A stretch of 64,000 nt of DNA from Acholoe squamosa (taxonomy: Eukaryota > Annelida > Polychaeta > Phyllodocida > Polynoidae). The position numbers and the translations under genes are program-made. Of this stretch, positions 10,421-22,156 are shown piece by piece (the stretch's first letter is position 1; every line of letters starts with the position of its first letter). The notes beneath the pieces were generated by a model. That model was not told the DNA's origin. It searched no databases and saw nothing but the letters and a program-made list of their open reading frames with translations. The stretch spans positions 41,350,599 through 41,414,598 of the forward strand of contig OX439052.1 of NCBI GenBank assembly GCA_949317995.1, in the 5' to 3' direction.

Positions 10421-11195
10421 GCAGCCCCATTCAAATATAACATTTATTTAGTACTATAAGTTGTCTTGTAAAATCCAAGATAGCCACTACTCTGAATCAC
10501 AGCATACAAGCTGTGGCTTATACATAAACCAGAGGCCTACTGCAGCATATAGAATTTTCCCAAAACCAGGATGTAGCTTATTCAACTGACATCTTATTAG
10601 TTTTAGCCTATCCCATCTGAAAAGTACTAAACCATCAATTTCTTAGGTGCAGCTTATGCAGCTTCTTGTCTAACTCAGGTGCAGCTTATATCTGTGTGCG
10701 GCTTATAATGGGTTAATTCATAATAGTAAGCTGTGTTCACTATAAATCAGATATCTTCACATCTAATCATCTCAGAGTTGTTAATTCAAGTGACATAATT
10801 ATTTGAGTTGCATTGAGTTGAAGTACAACCAGTGCAGTTACCCCCACAAACAAGGTATGAAAGCCCATTCTTACAGTCATTTTAAACATTAGAATAACAA
10901 AGTCCTTGGCAGGGCAAAACATTGTTCATGGGAATGGTGAATTCCCATGCTTGCATCATCCATTTAATCCTAAATCATGACAAAACCTCCATTTTGTGAC
11001 TCCATGACAAAATTCTAAAAGGTCAGGAAGTGTTGTCCATACTGGAGTAGGGCTTCCCTAGCCCACTTAAAAGGGTCTATTTCTCCTCTTTCCTATCCCC
11101 TTGAATGTGTGTGGTGCACATATGTGCGGCACTGACACATTCCTGTGTAATGTAGTTCTCACCATGAATATGACCTTAGCTGTTGAAATGGTGTT
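10421..11195. other. Unassigned AT-rich sequence with CTTATA-rich segment
   Basis: Near 10660-10720 there are spaced motifs GTGCAGCTTATGCAGCTT and GTGCGGCTTATAATGGG, a style also seen at 48470-48660. This probably marks an old small transposon. No gene recognised. Confidence 0.4.
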
Positions 11196-11199
11196 AAAC

Positions 11200-11520
11200 A
11201 TATATTACTCACTCACTCCTTTGCTCAGTCAACCACATCTCACTCACTCACTCACTCACTCACCCACTCACTCATTCTACCACTCACACACTCACCCACC
11301 CACCCACCCACCCACTTACTCATGCTCTGACTAATCCACTCACTTACTCATCCACTCACTCAGTCCTGCACCCACCCATTGCCCTGCAAACACCTTCACC
11401 AACTCTCCGACTCACCTACTCACTCATTCACTCACTCATGCACTGACTTACTCATCTACTTACTCTCAGACTTACTGCCTCCCTCAACCAAACACCAATT
11501 TACTCATTCACCAACATGTC
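11200..11520 (+). repeat. Simple-sequence tract (ACTC)n, second copy
   Basis: Runs of ACTCACTCACTCACTC and CACCCACCCACCCACC separated by degenerate units. It precedes the second copy of the unit described at 9385-9745. Confidence 0.9.
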
Positions 11521-11524
11521 CAAT

Positions 11525-11912
11525 GTCTGACTTACCTATGCCAAGAATTCCATAGGAAGCCCCTTCTCCCTTCCCACCACCACCACCCTCTCTTTCTGCC
11601 TAGGACCCCATCAGATCTGTTTGAAGCCAGGAGAGACAATTTGGCCACTACAGCTTGTCGGGCCTGATACAAGAAGAGGGTAATGAAGTATGCGACTCTG
11701 CGTCAATTCCAACCCCATCCAACCTCGTTCTGCACCTCGTTTCAGCTTGACAATGGCTGGCTAACAAGGCTAAAAGCGACCGGCAAGTGCCTTCTTCCGG
11801 ACAAATTGGTGCCAAGGGAGAAAAAAAGGAAGGAAGGATGTGGACGGGGTAGAGGATGTGGGGCAGGAAGGGGTAAATATATGATAGGGTGAATGCAAGT
11901 GTAAGGGGAGTG
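11525..11912 (+). repeat. Duplicated unit following ACTC tract (copy 2)
   Basis: Aligns with 9385-9745. This copy has about 60 extra bases near 11570-11640 (TTTCTGCCTAGGACCCCATC). The run GTAAATATATGATAGGGT...GCAAGTGTAAGGGGAGTGGG ends the shared part. Confidence 0.75.
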
Positions 11913-12292
11913 GGTTGTATAGGGGGTGGATCAAGAGAAAAGAGTTGGATGGTGATATATATTGGAGATGTAAGAGGGGCAGCATAACCCTTAGTGTCTT
12001 TCAAGAATTTGTCTGCAATGGTCTGCTAGTGTAAGCACATAAGGCATAGACCTTGATTCGTTCTGAAGGTCTGCATGATAATCAAAAACCTTGTAATTTA
12101 GGTTCTATTTGACCCCCCATGTTATTTATTTTATATGTCATAAGATTCTCACATGATATTGAATTGTGCAACATTGTGGCAGCCTGCACCCTGTGCTAGC
12201 AGGTATCAGTCCTGTACAGTTGCCAGGATATATACCATAAACTCCTGTGTATAAGCAGAGGTTTATGTGCAAATCAGAGGCCTCCAATTATT

Positions 12293-12467
12293 CCCTTAAA
12301 GGCCACTGAGACACGAGTGTATCATGCTCACTCCTGCCGACCCTACAAGGTTGATACATAAACTCCCAGAGGGTCGGCATGCTGCTCCAATGAAGTGTCA
12401 TTGGGGCACCATGACGACCAATGGGCATGATACATTGATTAATCAGCGGTACTTAAATGATTAAGAC
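12293..12467. mobile_element. Palindromic family I element
   Basis: Starts TCCCTTAAAGGCCACTGA and ends near AATCAGCGGTACTTAAATGA. The core carries GAGGGTCGGCATGCTGCTCC, AATGAAGTG and ATGACGACCAATGGGCATGA, all family hallmarks. The ends have drifted. Confidence 0.7.
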
Positions 12468-12834
12468 ATAGACACTGATTGTCATATCTTGGTCTATATC
12501 CAGAGGGTACTTAACATGGACCAAGTGAAATATGATGCATATTGTATTCTGTGATTTAAGAGTCAGTTCTAAACAAATTTATAACTAAGTGCTCAAAAGC
12601 TATTCCCGTATTCACCTAATGATTTCCCCTTTAACTCAGGGCACATGTGGAGTGCATTGTCCTCCATTGTAGTATGGAAGCTGGGAAGGGCCACACCACA
12701 AAAAAAAACATGCACTTCAAAATCAGCATGATTTTCTTGCTAGCCCCCGAGATGAAGTTTGAAATAATATTGATGTCATGCATGATCATTTCCCCTGTCA
12801 AGTGTCAACTTGATAAAACATTGCTGTGAACATG

Positions 12835-12957
12835 ATATTGAAGCAAAATTGTCATATTTATCTGACTGTAAAGTTGTTTTCTGGAGTCTGGTAAAAACAG
12901 ACCATTGTGTCTACCATGCTTCAGACTAAATAAAGAATACTTACTTACATACTTATT
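12835..12957 (+). repeat. Possible truncated LINE 3' end
   Basis: CTAAATAAAGAATACTTACTTACATACTTATT combines a poly(A)-signal-like hexamer with a short tandem tail, as at many LINE 3' ends. There is no coding remnant, so this is only suggestive. Confidence 0.25.
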
Positions 12958-12961
12958 TTCC

Positions 12962-13141
12962 GATGTCAACTGTCAAGTTAGAAAAAAATCTGACGTCAAC
13001 TGTCAACTTGACAGTTGACAGTGGAAAAGTTATGTTGTCTTGTTTGCTGTCAATATGATATTTTCCCTGTCAACTGTCAAGTTAGAAAAAAAAATACTGT
13101 CAGATGTCAACTTGACAGTTGACAGAGGAAAAACCCTGTTG
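12962..13141. repeat. Tandem pair of TGTCAACTGTCAA palindromes
   Basis: GTCAACTGTCAA, C, TTGACAGTTGAC is a perfect 12 bp palindrome at about 12995-13020. A diverged version follows near 13070-13130, each preceded by AAGTTAGAAAAAAA. Open frames on both strands are by-products. Confidence 0.75.
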
Positions 13142-13224
13142 GTGGTCTGTCCCTCAAACATAAACCAGCAAATTAGTCTCTTTGTGGAAAATGAGAAATA
13201 CTGTAAAGCCACTTGTAGTAGAGG

Positions 13225-13365
13225 TTTAAGTGTGCGGGCGCTTAGATCTACTTTAAAACCTCTTTCCCCAGCCTTTATTTGAAACAGGTGCTTATTTTAA
13301 TGACGTTTTATACTTGATACTGTTTTCAGTAGCCATGTACCCCTAGCACTTATTTGAGGCCTCTA
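13225..13365 (+). repeat. Dispersed GCTTATTTG repeat (copy 2)
   Basis: Contains CCTTTATTTGAAACAGGTGC, TTATTTTAATGACG, GTACCCCTAGCACTTATTTG: the same spaced order as 5600-5715 and 45795-45905. Confidence 0.45.
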
Positions 13366-13754
13366 AACTTTAATATATAATAAATTAGACATTATGGTAT
13401 ATGCATTATTTCAAAATATATGTTTCTATTTGCAATTTGATAATAATTAGAAAGCAAGTTCAACACATACAAAAGAAGTATTTGATATTAATACTACAAG
13501 GCTAAAGAGATAACTGAGCTTTGGGTGAACTTGTGTAGCACATGGGGAGAGCTTCTGTGTTAATTATCAGTGTGTTATGAGGTGTAAGGATGATAGGATT
13601 ACACTGGAGAGGGTGGGAACGATGACATGAGAACATTGAAGGAAAGGCATTATCATGTTTTATAGCCCAAGCTAATACTGACATCTGCCCTTTAATGGCC
13701 ACACTTTGTTTTGACATGCTGAGTACTTTAAGGGCGGCATCCACTCCCAATGGT

Positions 13755-14003
13755 TTAACCTTTAAGGGCTACTATTGCATTAATGCATCATGCCCTTTGG
13801 TCATCATGATGCACCATTGAAGTGCTGGCGAGACTGCCCCCCAGCACTGACCTTTCCAGAGTTTATGTATCAACCCCGAAGGGTCCGCATGATGCTCCAA
13901 TGAAATGCTGATGAGCAGGACAGGTGCGCAAGCACTTCATTGGTGCTTCATGACAACCAATGGGCATGATGCACTGCTGCATCAGTGGCCTTTAAAGGGT
14001 TGT
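13755..14003. mobile_element. Palindromic family I element, near-complete
   Basis: Left end TTAACCTTTAAGGGCTACTA, right end CAGTGGCCTTTAAAGGGTTG. Internal CATCATGATGCACCATTGAA, GAGTTTATGTATCAACCCCG, AAGGGTCCGCATGATGCTCC and ATGACAACCAATGGGCATGA. The two halves are complementary over most of their length. The open frames at 13905-14206 lie in or beside it and are not called. Confidence 0.8.
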
Positions 14004-14317
14004 TTGTGTCTCTTCATCCCATTATCCGCAAAGAAATGCATGATAAATGAAAAGGATGGAGCCCAAGGACAGACTATTTGTGGACAGTGAATGCAATACT
14101 TTAGACAGCATGCAGCACTGGTGAGTGATCCTACAAATTCTTTTTCAGATTCTGTGATTGTAGTGGTATTTTGGTACTGATATGTACACTGCTGATTGGT
14201 TGCCATGATGTGCCTACCAATGCAGTGCTCGTGGGTTCATTTGACCAAGCAGCATTTCATTAGCCCATCAATAAGTACTATAGGGGCTTCGGCTTTCATG
14301 CAGTATAAAAGAATTTA

Positions 14318-14605
14318 GTTCTTTAAGTGCCAATACTGCAAAAGTGCATCATGCCATTGGTGCATTAGGCTCACTCTCAAGGAGTGTATCAATCTCTTCA
14401 GATTTTCATGGGGGTAAAATGTAGCTATGGCGTGTAACTTGAAAGTGCAATATGGCCACCCTAGGCCAGGGGATGAATACACTTCAAGAGGATCGACACA
14501 TTGCCCAAATGCAGACCTTGTGAGCAAACTCCCCACCTCTTCATTGGTGCATCATAAGAACCAATGGGCCTTTCCTGCATTAGGAACCTTTGTAGGGTTA
14601 AGAGA
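14318..14605. mobile_element. Palindromic family I element, diverged
   Basis: Left part TTCTTTAAGTGCCAATACTG with GTGCATCATGCCATTGGTGC; right part TTCATTGGTGCATCATAAGA, ACCAATGGGCC, and AACCTTTGTAGGGTT. The centre is replaced by unrelated sequence. Confidence 0.6.
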
Positions 14606-15142
14606 TACCAAGACTTCCTGTAGCTTTGTCCTCCGTCATGGAGGCACACCAGATATATATGGATGTAGCATCCTTCCACATGTCACATGATACCTAATCA
14701 GGCACATGAGCACAAGGTGGGGAACACAGGAAGTATGTGTTACAGACGCCAGGAAGGTGCTGATACACACATGTAGCTTCTTTTAACCATCTAATAATCG
14801 TTTTTTACACTCTTTCTATACAGCTTCTAAACCATTAAAAGGTTGTAAAAGTTCTAATATGTAAAATGTATCATACATCCGTTGAATTAGTTGGCTATTC
14901 ATGGCATGCAGCATTGGTGAGTGTACTCCCTGCCAGGTATCACGCACTGAAATAATTTGTGTGGGACTAAATGTCCTAGAAAATAGTGAGTAAATCAACA
15001 GGGCTCGCCGCAGCAATATTCATGCATCCCTTCCAAGCATCATGAACCTTTGCAGCACTTGTCAATTACTTACCAAAATGACATTACTTGCATCACAATA
15101 AAAATCAATTTGTGAACCATCACTTTTCGAACATTTTAGAGT
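14606..15142. other. Unassigned sequence
   Basis: No gene or repeat with a clear internal relative. Confidence 0.5.
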
Positions 15143-15351
15143 ACCGTAAATCCTCGTGTATAGGACGTGCCTTATACACATGAATAGCCCCAGATGTATC
15201 TTGTATAGGATTCACCTGAACTCAGGGTGCTTCCCATAGGCAAGGACTAAAACAGTACTAAATTACCAAAATCTAAGGTTTCATCTGCACCTTATATCAT
15301 TCCCTTAAACTCAGGGTGTGTCCTATACACGAAGTGCGTCCTATATGCGAG
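15143..15351 (+). repeat. CTTATACAC-type dispersed repeat
   Basis: Ends CCGTAAATCCTCGTGTATAG and GTCCTATATGCGAGCA are loosely inverted, and CTCAGGGTG..TCC.ATA occurs twice inside. Related motifs (AACTCAGGGTGTGTCTTATA) are near 56045-56085. Probably an old small DNA element directly abutting the next foldback. Confidence 0.45.
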
Positions 15352-15585
15352 CACTGAGAAAATATTCAGCCTCACTTGAGTCTGGATCCAGACTCAGGCA
15401 ATGTCGCCAAAATGAGTATCATTTGAGACTCAGCCTTGGATGATACTATGGCAGAGCCAGAGTATCATCCCAGGATCAGCCAGAGTATCATCCCAGGAGC
15501 AGGCTGAGTCTCAAATGATACTCACTTTGGCAACATTGCCTGAGTCTGGATCCAGACTCAAGTGAGGCTGAATATTTTCTCAGTG
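15352..15585. mobile_element. Foldback element with ~85 bp near-perfect arms
   Basis: The left arm starts CACTGAGAAAATATTCAGCC and runs through GAGTCTGGATCCAGACTCAG and GAGTATCATTTGAGACTCAG. The right arm is its reverse complement, ending AATATTTTCTCAGTG. Mismatches are very few, so it is young or maintained. Inside the loop AGAGTATCATCCCAGGA is tandemly repeated. TCTGGATCCAGA is a further palindrome inside each arm. Confidence 0.9.
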
Positions 15586-16805
15586 AGTATTTACAGTAAT
15601 ATACATGATTCATCATTAGAACAAAACCTCTTATCATTTAGTAGTAAAGGTGTATCCAATCCAGCATATTGTACAGAGTCTCTGGTGGTGACAGTGAGGT
15701 GGTATATATTATTGTCTCCCTCAGGACTGGACGAAGTTTGTATAAACAAAGAGTGACTGGTGTGTCCCCTAGTGTCAGTCAATAAAACCATTATGTTATA
15801 TGTGAAGGGAAATGTAATAGCAACATAAATGAGACAGTGTGGATGAAAGGTACAGTTGTAAATGATAAATAATGTATTTGATAAATGTGGATAAGGGTTT
15901 AAGAGTAACCTACCTCCAAAAATGATATGACAAATAGTTCCTTCATAAATTCTGTAATTGATGAGTTGTCAAACAGGGGCAATGATAAGAAACCTCTCCT
16001 ATTATATTTGTATACAGCAACTTCTCCACATCTATTCTCTACAACACTGTTCTAGACTTGAAATAACATGACATTTATTTACTCTTCGCAGACAATTTTG
16101 GAGCCATTGTGGACTGCAAGTGGCCATACACACACACAAAATCCCTATAGCATGTAGAAAAACAACTCCAGCTTTCCCTCATAAAACCAAGGCGACAAGG
16201 CGGTAAAAAGACGGGTGTGTATTTGTAATTGAACCCCTGAGCGGCGTCAATAAAAATCCATATGGGCCCCCAGGGAGCAGTACAGGCCTCTCCTGACAAA
16301 TGGTGTTTTTACAAAGGCGTGGTTATGTCAAAGAGTGGCAATATTCTTTTCCAAAGTCCCTTGGGGCTTTTGAATGTATGAGCTCAATTTGGTCTGCAAG
16401 GAAATTATGATGGTAAAGGACACAATACAGAGCAGTTTCTTTGGAGTAACTTGTCACACGAGTTACTCACTAGGGCTATGCATCCATGTATAATTTCTAG
16501 CCCTACAGCCTTTAAACTACACTTCTGAAGGCTCAGCATCAAGCTCTCTAATGAGTAAAATTTGGAGACACTGGTCTGGGTAGATAGGTAGGCAATGCTT
16601 GGTGACCATGTTCTGAGAAAGAAAACACCCCTCCTAACATTTCTCAAGAAATGAGAACTTCCACCAAAGAAATTTAAAAAAGATGTAGTGAATAAATTTA
16701 TGAGCAGTGCCTCCTTGCTCTGACTCATTTACATGGGGTACTAATTGAAAGATTGTTAGTGAGTCACTTGCTTGCATTGCATTTATGTATAATGCTCACT
16801 CATAT
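15586..16805. other. Unassigned sequence
   Basis: Short open frames (up to 107 codons at 16405-16728, minus) have no recognised motif. No repeats recognised. Confidence 0.5.
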
Positions 16806-16807
16806 GA

Positions 16808-17866
16808 TAGGGCTGATTATATCATTTAGCACCAACCACATCCTACTCAGCATGAATGTATTCAGCAGCTCCCAGAGGGTGAATCAATAAGTAATATAAG
16901 GTAGACAGGTAGTGTATGGTCATGGATGAAAAGGGATTTATTCCTAAGGCATATACTGTGTACATTGAGCATTCCAAGATGGTGGAAGGAAGAGAGGGGA
17001 TCCTGGGATTCAAATCTAGTTATACTATAGTCTGTGTGGTGGAGCCACGAGCTTATGTATGAGTCAGTCAGTAAGTCAGTAAATGCTATGATCAGCTACT
17101 AGGTGGTGTACTGTTACAGAAGGTGCACACCGCGCAGTAAAGAAATGATTGTTGAATCTACCAGGGAGGCTCAGAACATTGAAGAGGGAACCACCGTAAT
17201 CAAATTGCAGTGAATTGGTGAAGTCTTTTTTTACAACAAACCTTGAGTGACACTTAAATGGTACCAGAAATCTCTGAGAAAATACCAATGGATCTCTGTC
17301 AACTTTGGGACAAGGATTTCATTTTTTTACAGTACACTGAATAGGTGAACATGACTCTCAATGCACCCATCCAATGTCAATCTCTTTTATATTGCATTTG
17401 CTAAATAAATCTAGGCCAGCTTGGAAGCTGACACAGTTTTATTAATAGTTGCATAGTGAAAGCCTGTAACAGACACATTTCTGCTCCTGATGTGAAAGAG
17501 CACTAGCAAGTTGGCTCTACTTTGTTCAGCGTCATAGACACTGTCGTGCCTCAGCAAATTCATACGCGCTGCATGTGGAGCGCCAATTACCAGGTACACG
17601 TTTTGCCACTCAGCACCACCTAGTGGTGGCCAAGGGGTGGGCAGAGTACTTCCGGTCCCCCCTTGGTTCATGAGGGTACGACTAGATGGCATGGTCACGC
17701 ATGGACCTGACCTGGTGTCTGGTTGGTGTCTGACCAGGGAGTATTTAAACCATTTTGGGCTACAAACTGTAAAAGCTTTTTATTTATTGAAGCACCCTGG
17801 CACTTATATTTCAAACTAGCTCTTACCCCCAGCCCTTACATAAGATATCCCTTCATGGGCTAGCAT
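16808..17866 (+). repeat. Segmental duplication, copy B part 1
   Basis: Direct-orientation partner of 270-1320, about 16.5 kb downstream. It ends at CTTCATGGGCTAGCAT against CTTCATCGGCTAGCAT in copy A. Contains the shared MITE at 17134-17334. Confidence 0.85.
17134..17334 (+). mobile_element. MITE-like element, CACTGTAA family (copy 3)
   Basis: Positional equivalent of 571-783 within the duplication. The left end is mutated (GCAGTAAAGAAATGATTG); the right end TTTTTTTACAGT is kept. Confidence 0.65.
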
Positions 17867-18440
17867 CACCTATAGCTGACACCATGGTTAGCTGCTAACA
17901 TCAACTGTACACTGTCATACTGCTTTAAGCTATTTATAGGACATTGTACTGTATTTTTAGAAAACACTAAGAGCTGCTGTTAGTACAAATCTATTGACTC
18001 TACAGTACATTGCCCCTTACCAAGTACAGGGCAATCTACTGTATATTTACTGAGGGGCTGAGAGTGTAGTCCACACCCATTTCATAGGACCTGTATGGGA
18101 ATTTCAAATAGGGTCTTCTTGCCAGGAACCTTACTTTATATAGGCTTTTAAAAGGGTAACTCGAGACCGGCTCTTATTCCATACATACTGGGTATATAGT
18201 TTACAGCATATTTTTCTATCTAAATGCTACTGTATCCCAAGTGTGTGTATAAATATTATAAACAGCGAGTGAGTGAGTGAGTGAATGAGTGAATAACAAA
18301 TTTTAAATCCATTTCAACAACTAAGGTTATATTTATGGTGAGAACAACATTACACAATTTCACAGAGAAATGTGTCTGTGCCAAATGAATAGGAATGAGG
18401 AGACCTTTTAAAGAGGGCTAGGGAAGTCGGAGCCACAGTT
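17867..18440. other. Unassigned sequence with short GTGA microsatellite
   Basis: AGCGAGTGAGTGAGTGAGTG lies near 18265. Otherwise nothing recognised. This DNA has no counterpart in copy A of the duplication. Confidence 0.5.
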
Positions 18441-18610
18441 TTAAATATGTTGACGAGTAATGCATCAGCACTACATCATGGTAGACATATTGGACTGTAT
18501 CAACCCTGCAGGACCTGCGTGATGGATGAATGTAGGCTTTGTAGGTAGACTCATCAGGGCTGCATACGCTATATGTATGATACGCATGATGCATGTCTGT
18601 ATCCTCTGTA
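18441..18610. mobile_element. Palindromic family I remnant
   Basis: AATGCATCAGCACTACATCA, TGTATCAACCCTGCAGGACC and ACGCATGATGCATG are family I-like, but the ends are lost. Confidence 0.4.
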
Positions 18611-18644
18611 CTTTTGCTAAAGTGTCAGCTACAACCTTCTTGCA

Positions 18645-18928
18645 CTAAGGGAGTGGTCATTATTTATCAACAGGGGGGTTGGTGTAAAAATGTCAGACCC
18701 CTCCCCGAGGGGGCTAAAAAAAAATATTGACCCCTCTTGAGGGGGGGCTAGAGAAGTTACTGTCTTTTTTGCAAAAAAGCCCACACACTATTATAGATCA
18801 AACAGAGGCACGAAAATTCTCTGTGCCTCTGGAGTTGGGGTGCAAAAATTGTTGACTATCATCGAGGGGGGCATAACAAATGTTTGTGCCACCACCCCCC
18901 TGTTGATAAATAATAACCACTCCCTTAG
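18645..18928. mobile_element. TIR element, CTAAGGGAGTGG family, ~284 bp
   Basis: Terminal inverted repeats of about 35-40 bp: left CTAAGGGAGTGGTCATTATT then TATCAACAGGGGGGT; right ACCCCCCTGTTGATAAATAA then TAACCACTCCCTTAG. The interior has an AGAGGCACGAAAATTCTCTG..CCTCT hairpin and G-rich runs. No coding capacity. A related end style (ATTTATTGCCAGCTGGGGGG) is seen at 24604. Confidence 0.85.
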
Positions 18929-19845
18929 GTGACAATGTACTATCTGAGCAGCTGCAGTCTGATAGAAAGGACTATCCGATCACTCTCAAACAAATACTTC
19001 TTTCTTCTCCTGTTTGCCCACATATGGATTTATCATGTCATGAGTTCATTAGGTCTATGTACACTATCTGAGTTTTGCATGACTCTGCTTGTTTTCTTCG
19101 GTCAACATGACTACCCTCAGACTAGCCAGGAACAAGGAAACACAAGGTGGATCTGCTGGTGCCATGTTTCACAAGGATCCTGCTGGGTGTATGCTGATTA
19201 CCAGCTGAGTGAAAAGTTGTCCGCTCATCAGGCGGTCATGTTTATTGCGTCCATTGGGTTTATGGCAAGAGCCAGCTTGCCTCACCTTGACCACTATAGC
19301 GTGAGTCTTTGCTGGCTTACAAGGATTCTGCAATAAAGTAGTTCTGCTCACTGGTTTCTCAGGTCATAACAGTGATCTTTCCTACTAAATGGGTAACATA
19401 ATCACTGGATATGAGACAGGTAAAATTACGGCAAGGGGAAGCACATGAGGAACATTGTTCTGGAACAAGGGGGTCAAGATTTGACCTCCCTATGGAAGCT
19501 TAGTATCTCCAAATTTAGTTTTAAGTACTTCCCTCAGATAATGCATTTTTGGTAAATTTGGAAACTTTACTTGCCAGCACTGTGATCAGGCTTGTACAGG
19601 ACATATCAAAGAAGAGATGGTGTATTGACTTTATAGGGTAGGCATGATGCATGCATCAATGCAGTCCTGAAGATCAAGAAAAATAGACACCAGCACTGCA
19701 TAAATCATCTAGTCAATACAAGATCTCAAAACTTGACTCAAACGCCTAGCATGGGTGCTGCATAGTAGTAATAGTAAATTTTAAATCAGGATTGACAGAT
19801 CTGTTGCAGCCCATTGTGATAAAAGCCCATTAATTTTTTTTTATT
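18929..19845. other. Unassigned sequence between duplication blocks
   Basis: A 135-codon plus-strand open frame (18929-19336) starts at the MITE edge and is rich in Cys, Trp and hydrophobic residues. I recognise no domain and no supporting gene structure. The segment is absent from copy A. Confidence 0.45.
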
Positions 19846-19849
19846 ATTT

Positions 19850-21035
19850 TCAGAATAAAGTCACAGCTTTTCTTTTCACATGTCATAATGAGAGAAGGAC
19901 ATAGTTCACACATGTAGGCGCCATCTGATTCTTTTTTCATGGAAATAAAAAATAAATTTGCGTTTTAGTCATGATAGACAACTTATTGCACAATACACAG
20001 CAATTCTTTTTGTCAAATGGATGCTGAAGAAAAAACAGGAAATATATCAACACTAGGTGAAATCAGCCAGTGACAAGACTCCCTGAGGTCAAATGACCTC
20101 CAAAGACAATGGCCTGCAACGTCCCCGGATGATGAACGGCCATATTGCATTAACCTCTAAGCCTCAATGGAAGTGACCGACCCCCCGGAGCAGCTTTTCA
20201 CTCGCCCCCCAGCAGTAAGGATGCGCAAATGGCTGGACAAATTTCGTTACCTCCCATTACCTATTGATCTGTGGGAGGGACGTTACAAAGGGTCCAGTGC
20301 CATGGTACAGGAATCATTTTATGCCATCCTAATGGCCTGCATCCCAGGATGTTCCCGGTCACAAACTTCCTGGGTTGTACAAATGTCATCTCACAGTCCC
20401 CTGCCACTTCCCCTGCTCTCATTGTGATGCATATACTGGTTTTTATAGCAGCCTTTCCTGTTCCTTTTTCTCACTTTTTTTTCTGTCCTCCTATGAATCA
20501 TAGCATGATATCAAAATGTTTCATCAATATTGAATGCCATCTCCTGTGAATGGGCAGAGCAAAGAATTTATTTCAAAATATGTCCTACTCTATTCATATA
20601 TCTATTCAATAACTTCACATTGAGACTAGAATGAGAGAAGAAGTGGTTGATAAGAAATCTCTACCAAGATTTATATACGGTGTGAGACAGCTCCTATTCA
20701 TGGAAAGAAATCCATATTCTTCATCTATCATCTTGTCACATATTTCCATAACTTAATGCATCTTGAAAATAATCATATCAAAGATGTCTCCTATCAAGTG
20801 TAACAACATCGTGTGAATGGTTTTGTTGCTAATCCAATATTCTAATATGCTTTAGTAATGTCCATCGTGGGTTCATCTGAACTGCGAAATATACTCTGAG
20901 ATGGAATTGTAAACACATAGCCATTTTTTCGATTTTAAAAGTAACATCTTTTGTTAAATGAATTGAATTCAACACCACAAAAAGAGGACTCAGCACATGT
21001 CATATAGACAAGAACTGAACTCATACAATATATAG
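19850..21035 (+). repeat. Segmental duplication, copy B parts 2 and 3
   Basis: Partner of 1660-2670 and 4165-4515, here contiguous. It therefore shows the likely older arrangement, without the minisatellites and palindromic insertion of copy A. Shared landmarks: GATGATGAACGGCCATATTG, AAAATGTTTCATCAATATTG-like, AATAATCATATCAAAGATGT. Confidence 0.85.
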
Positions 21036-21912
21036 CATGTAGTTATTTAACGTTCATAATGACTTTTTACATTTATTGCTGCTCTACACAACTGCTACGC
21101 CATGCCGACACTCAATCAAGGACCATGTGCTTTTACAGGTAAAGATTATATAGATGTATCCTACTTTTGGTAAACTTTAGCCTTTTGTTCTCATTCCTCT
21201 AATGTCTCTAATGTCAAACATAATGCTATGGTCCTTAAAGAGTGGTAGGTGGTTTGGGTACAATTTGAAAACAGAAGGAGATGGAAGGGGATTGGTAGGT
21301 GATTGGTATGAAGGGCCACCGGTGAGTGGTGGATCTGAAGTGGGAGTTGAACCACAAAGGACTCTGCGCACACAGAATAACTTTCTGCCGAACCGTTGGC
21401 TATTTTTGCCCCTATCAGACCAATCAGGCTGCGCTAAGGCCAAATAACATTACCTCGGGATGGCCAATGCATCCCGTCATGCAATTTTCTGGTGGCAACG
21501 CCTGGTGAGGAATTAGTTTACTACGAGTTGGCTTGTGCCAAAAGGCGAATCCATTCCTGCTGAGCATGCGCATTGACTCTTCTGTCGGCCTGTCTGTCTG
21601 TGCGTCTCTACTACTCTCACTCTCCCCCCCACCTTGTCCTAACTTCGGCTAAGGAGCTGCCACTGCAGCAGACCAATTTCATTTCGTTAAAATCCCGCCC
21701 AGGATTGGCCACTCTGTGCTAGTGAATAGATGCTGCCGGAAGGGGATGGAGGAAGTAGTTCAGTCTGTAACCACCAGGGGACTCGGAGGGGCTTTCTCAT
21801 CAGTTCTGGCAAGAAAGGACGAGATATGCCAGGGATCCAGTTGAATCCTGTGCTCTTCTCAGTAGGAAGATGCCTGGTCAGGCTCTCCACAATAGTCACT
21901 GCCCCAGCATTA
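21036..21912. other. Unassigned, locally GC-richer unique sequence
   Basis: From about 21250 to 21880 the composition is less AT-rich and CpG is more frequent. Overlapping open frames of 60-90 codons occur on both strands, none with a recognised motif. It could contain an exon or a promoter region, but I cannot support either. Confidence 0.35.
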
Positions 21913-22156
21913 TCCCTTTAAACTTTTAAAGGCCGGTCATGCAGGAGTCATTCCCATTAGTCGTCATGATGATCTGCTCACTAGCGCTTCATTGGAGCAT
22001 CATGACGACACTACAGGGTCGATACATAAACTTAAGGAGGGTCGGCATGATGCTCCAATGAAGTGCTAGTGAGCACTTCATTAGTGCATCATGACGACCA
22101 ATGAGTAGGCCTATGATGCATTAATGCATCATGCCCTTAAAGGATCAACCCTTTCA
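21913..22156. mobile_element. Palindromic family I element, near-complete
   Basis: Left TCCCTTTAAACTTTTAAAGG, right ATGCCCTTAAAGGATCAACC. The core CATTGGAGCATCATGACGAC, ACAGGGTCGATACATAAACT, GGAGGGTCGGCATGATGCTC and GAAGTGCTAGTGAGCACTTC is strongly self-complementary. Confidence 0.8.

Noticed and set aside
18929..19336. 135-codon plus-strand open frame
   Set aside because: Begins at a MITE edge, has no recognisable domain, and nothing around it suggests exon structure.
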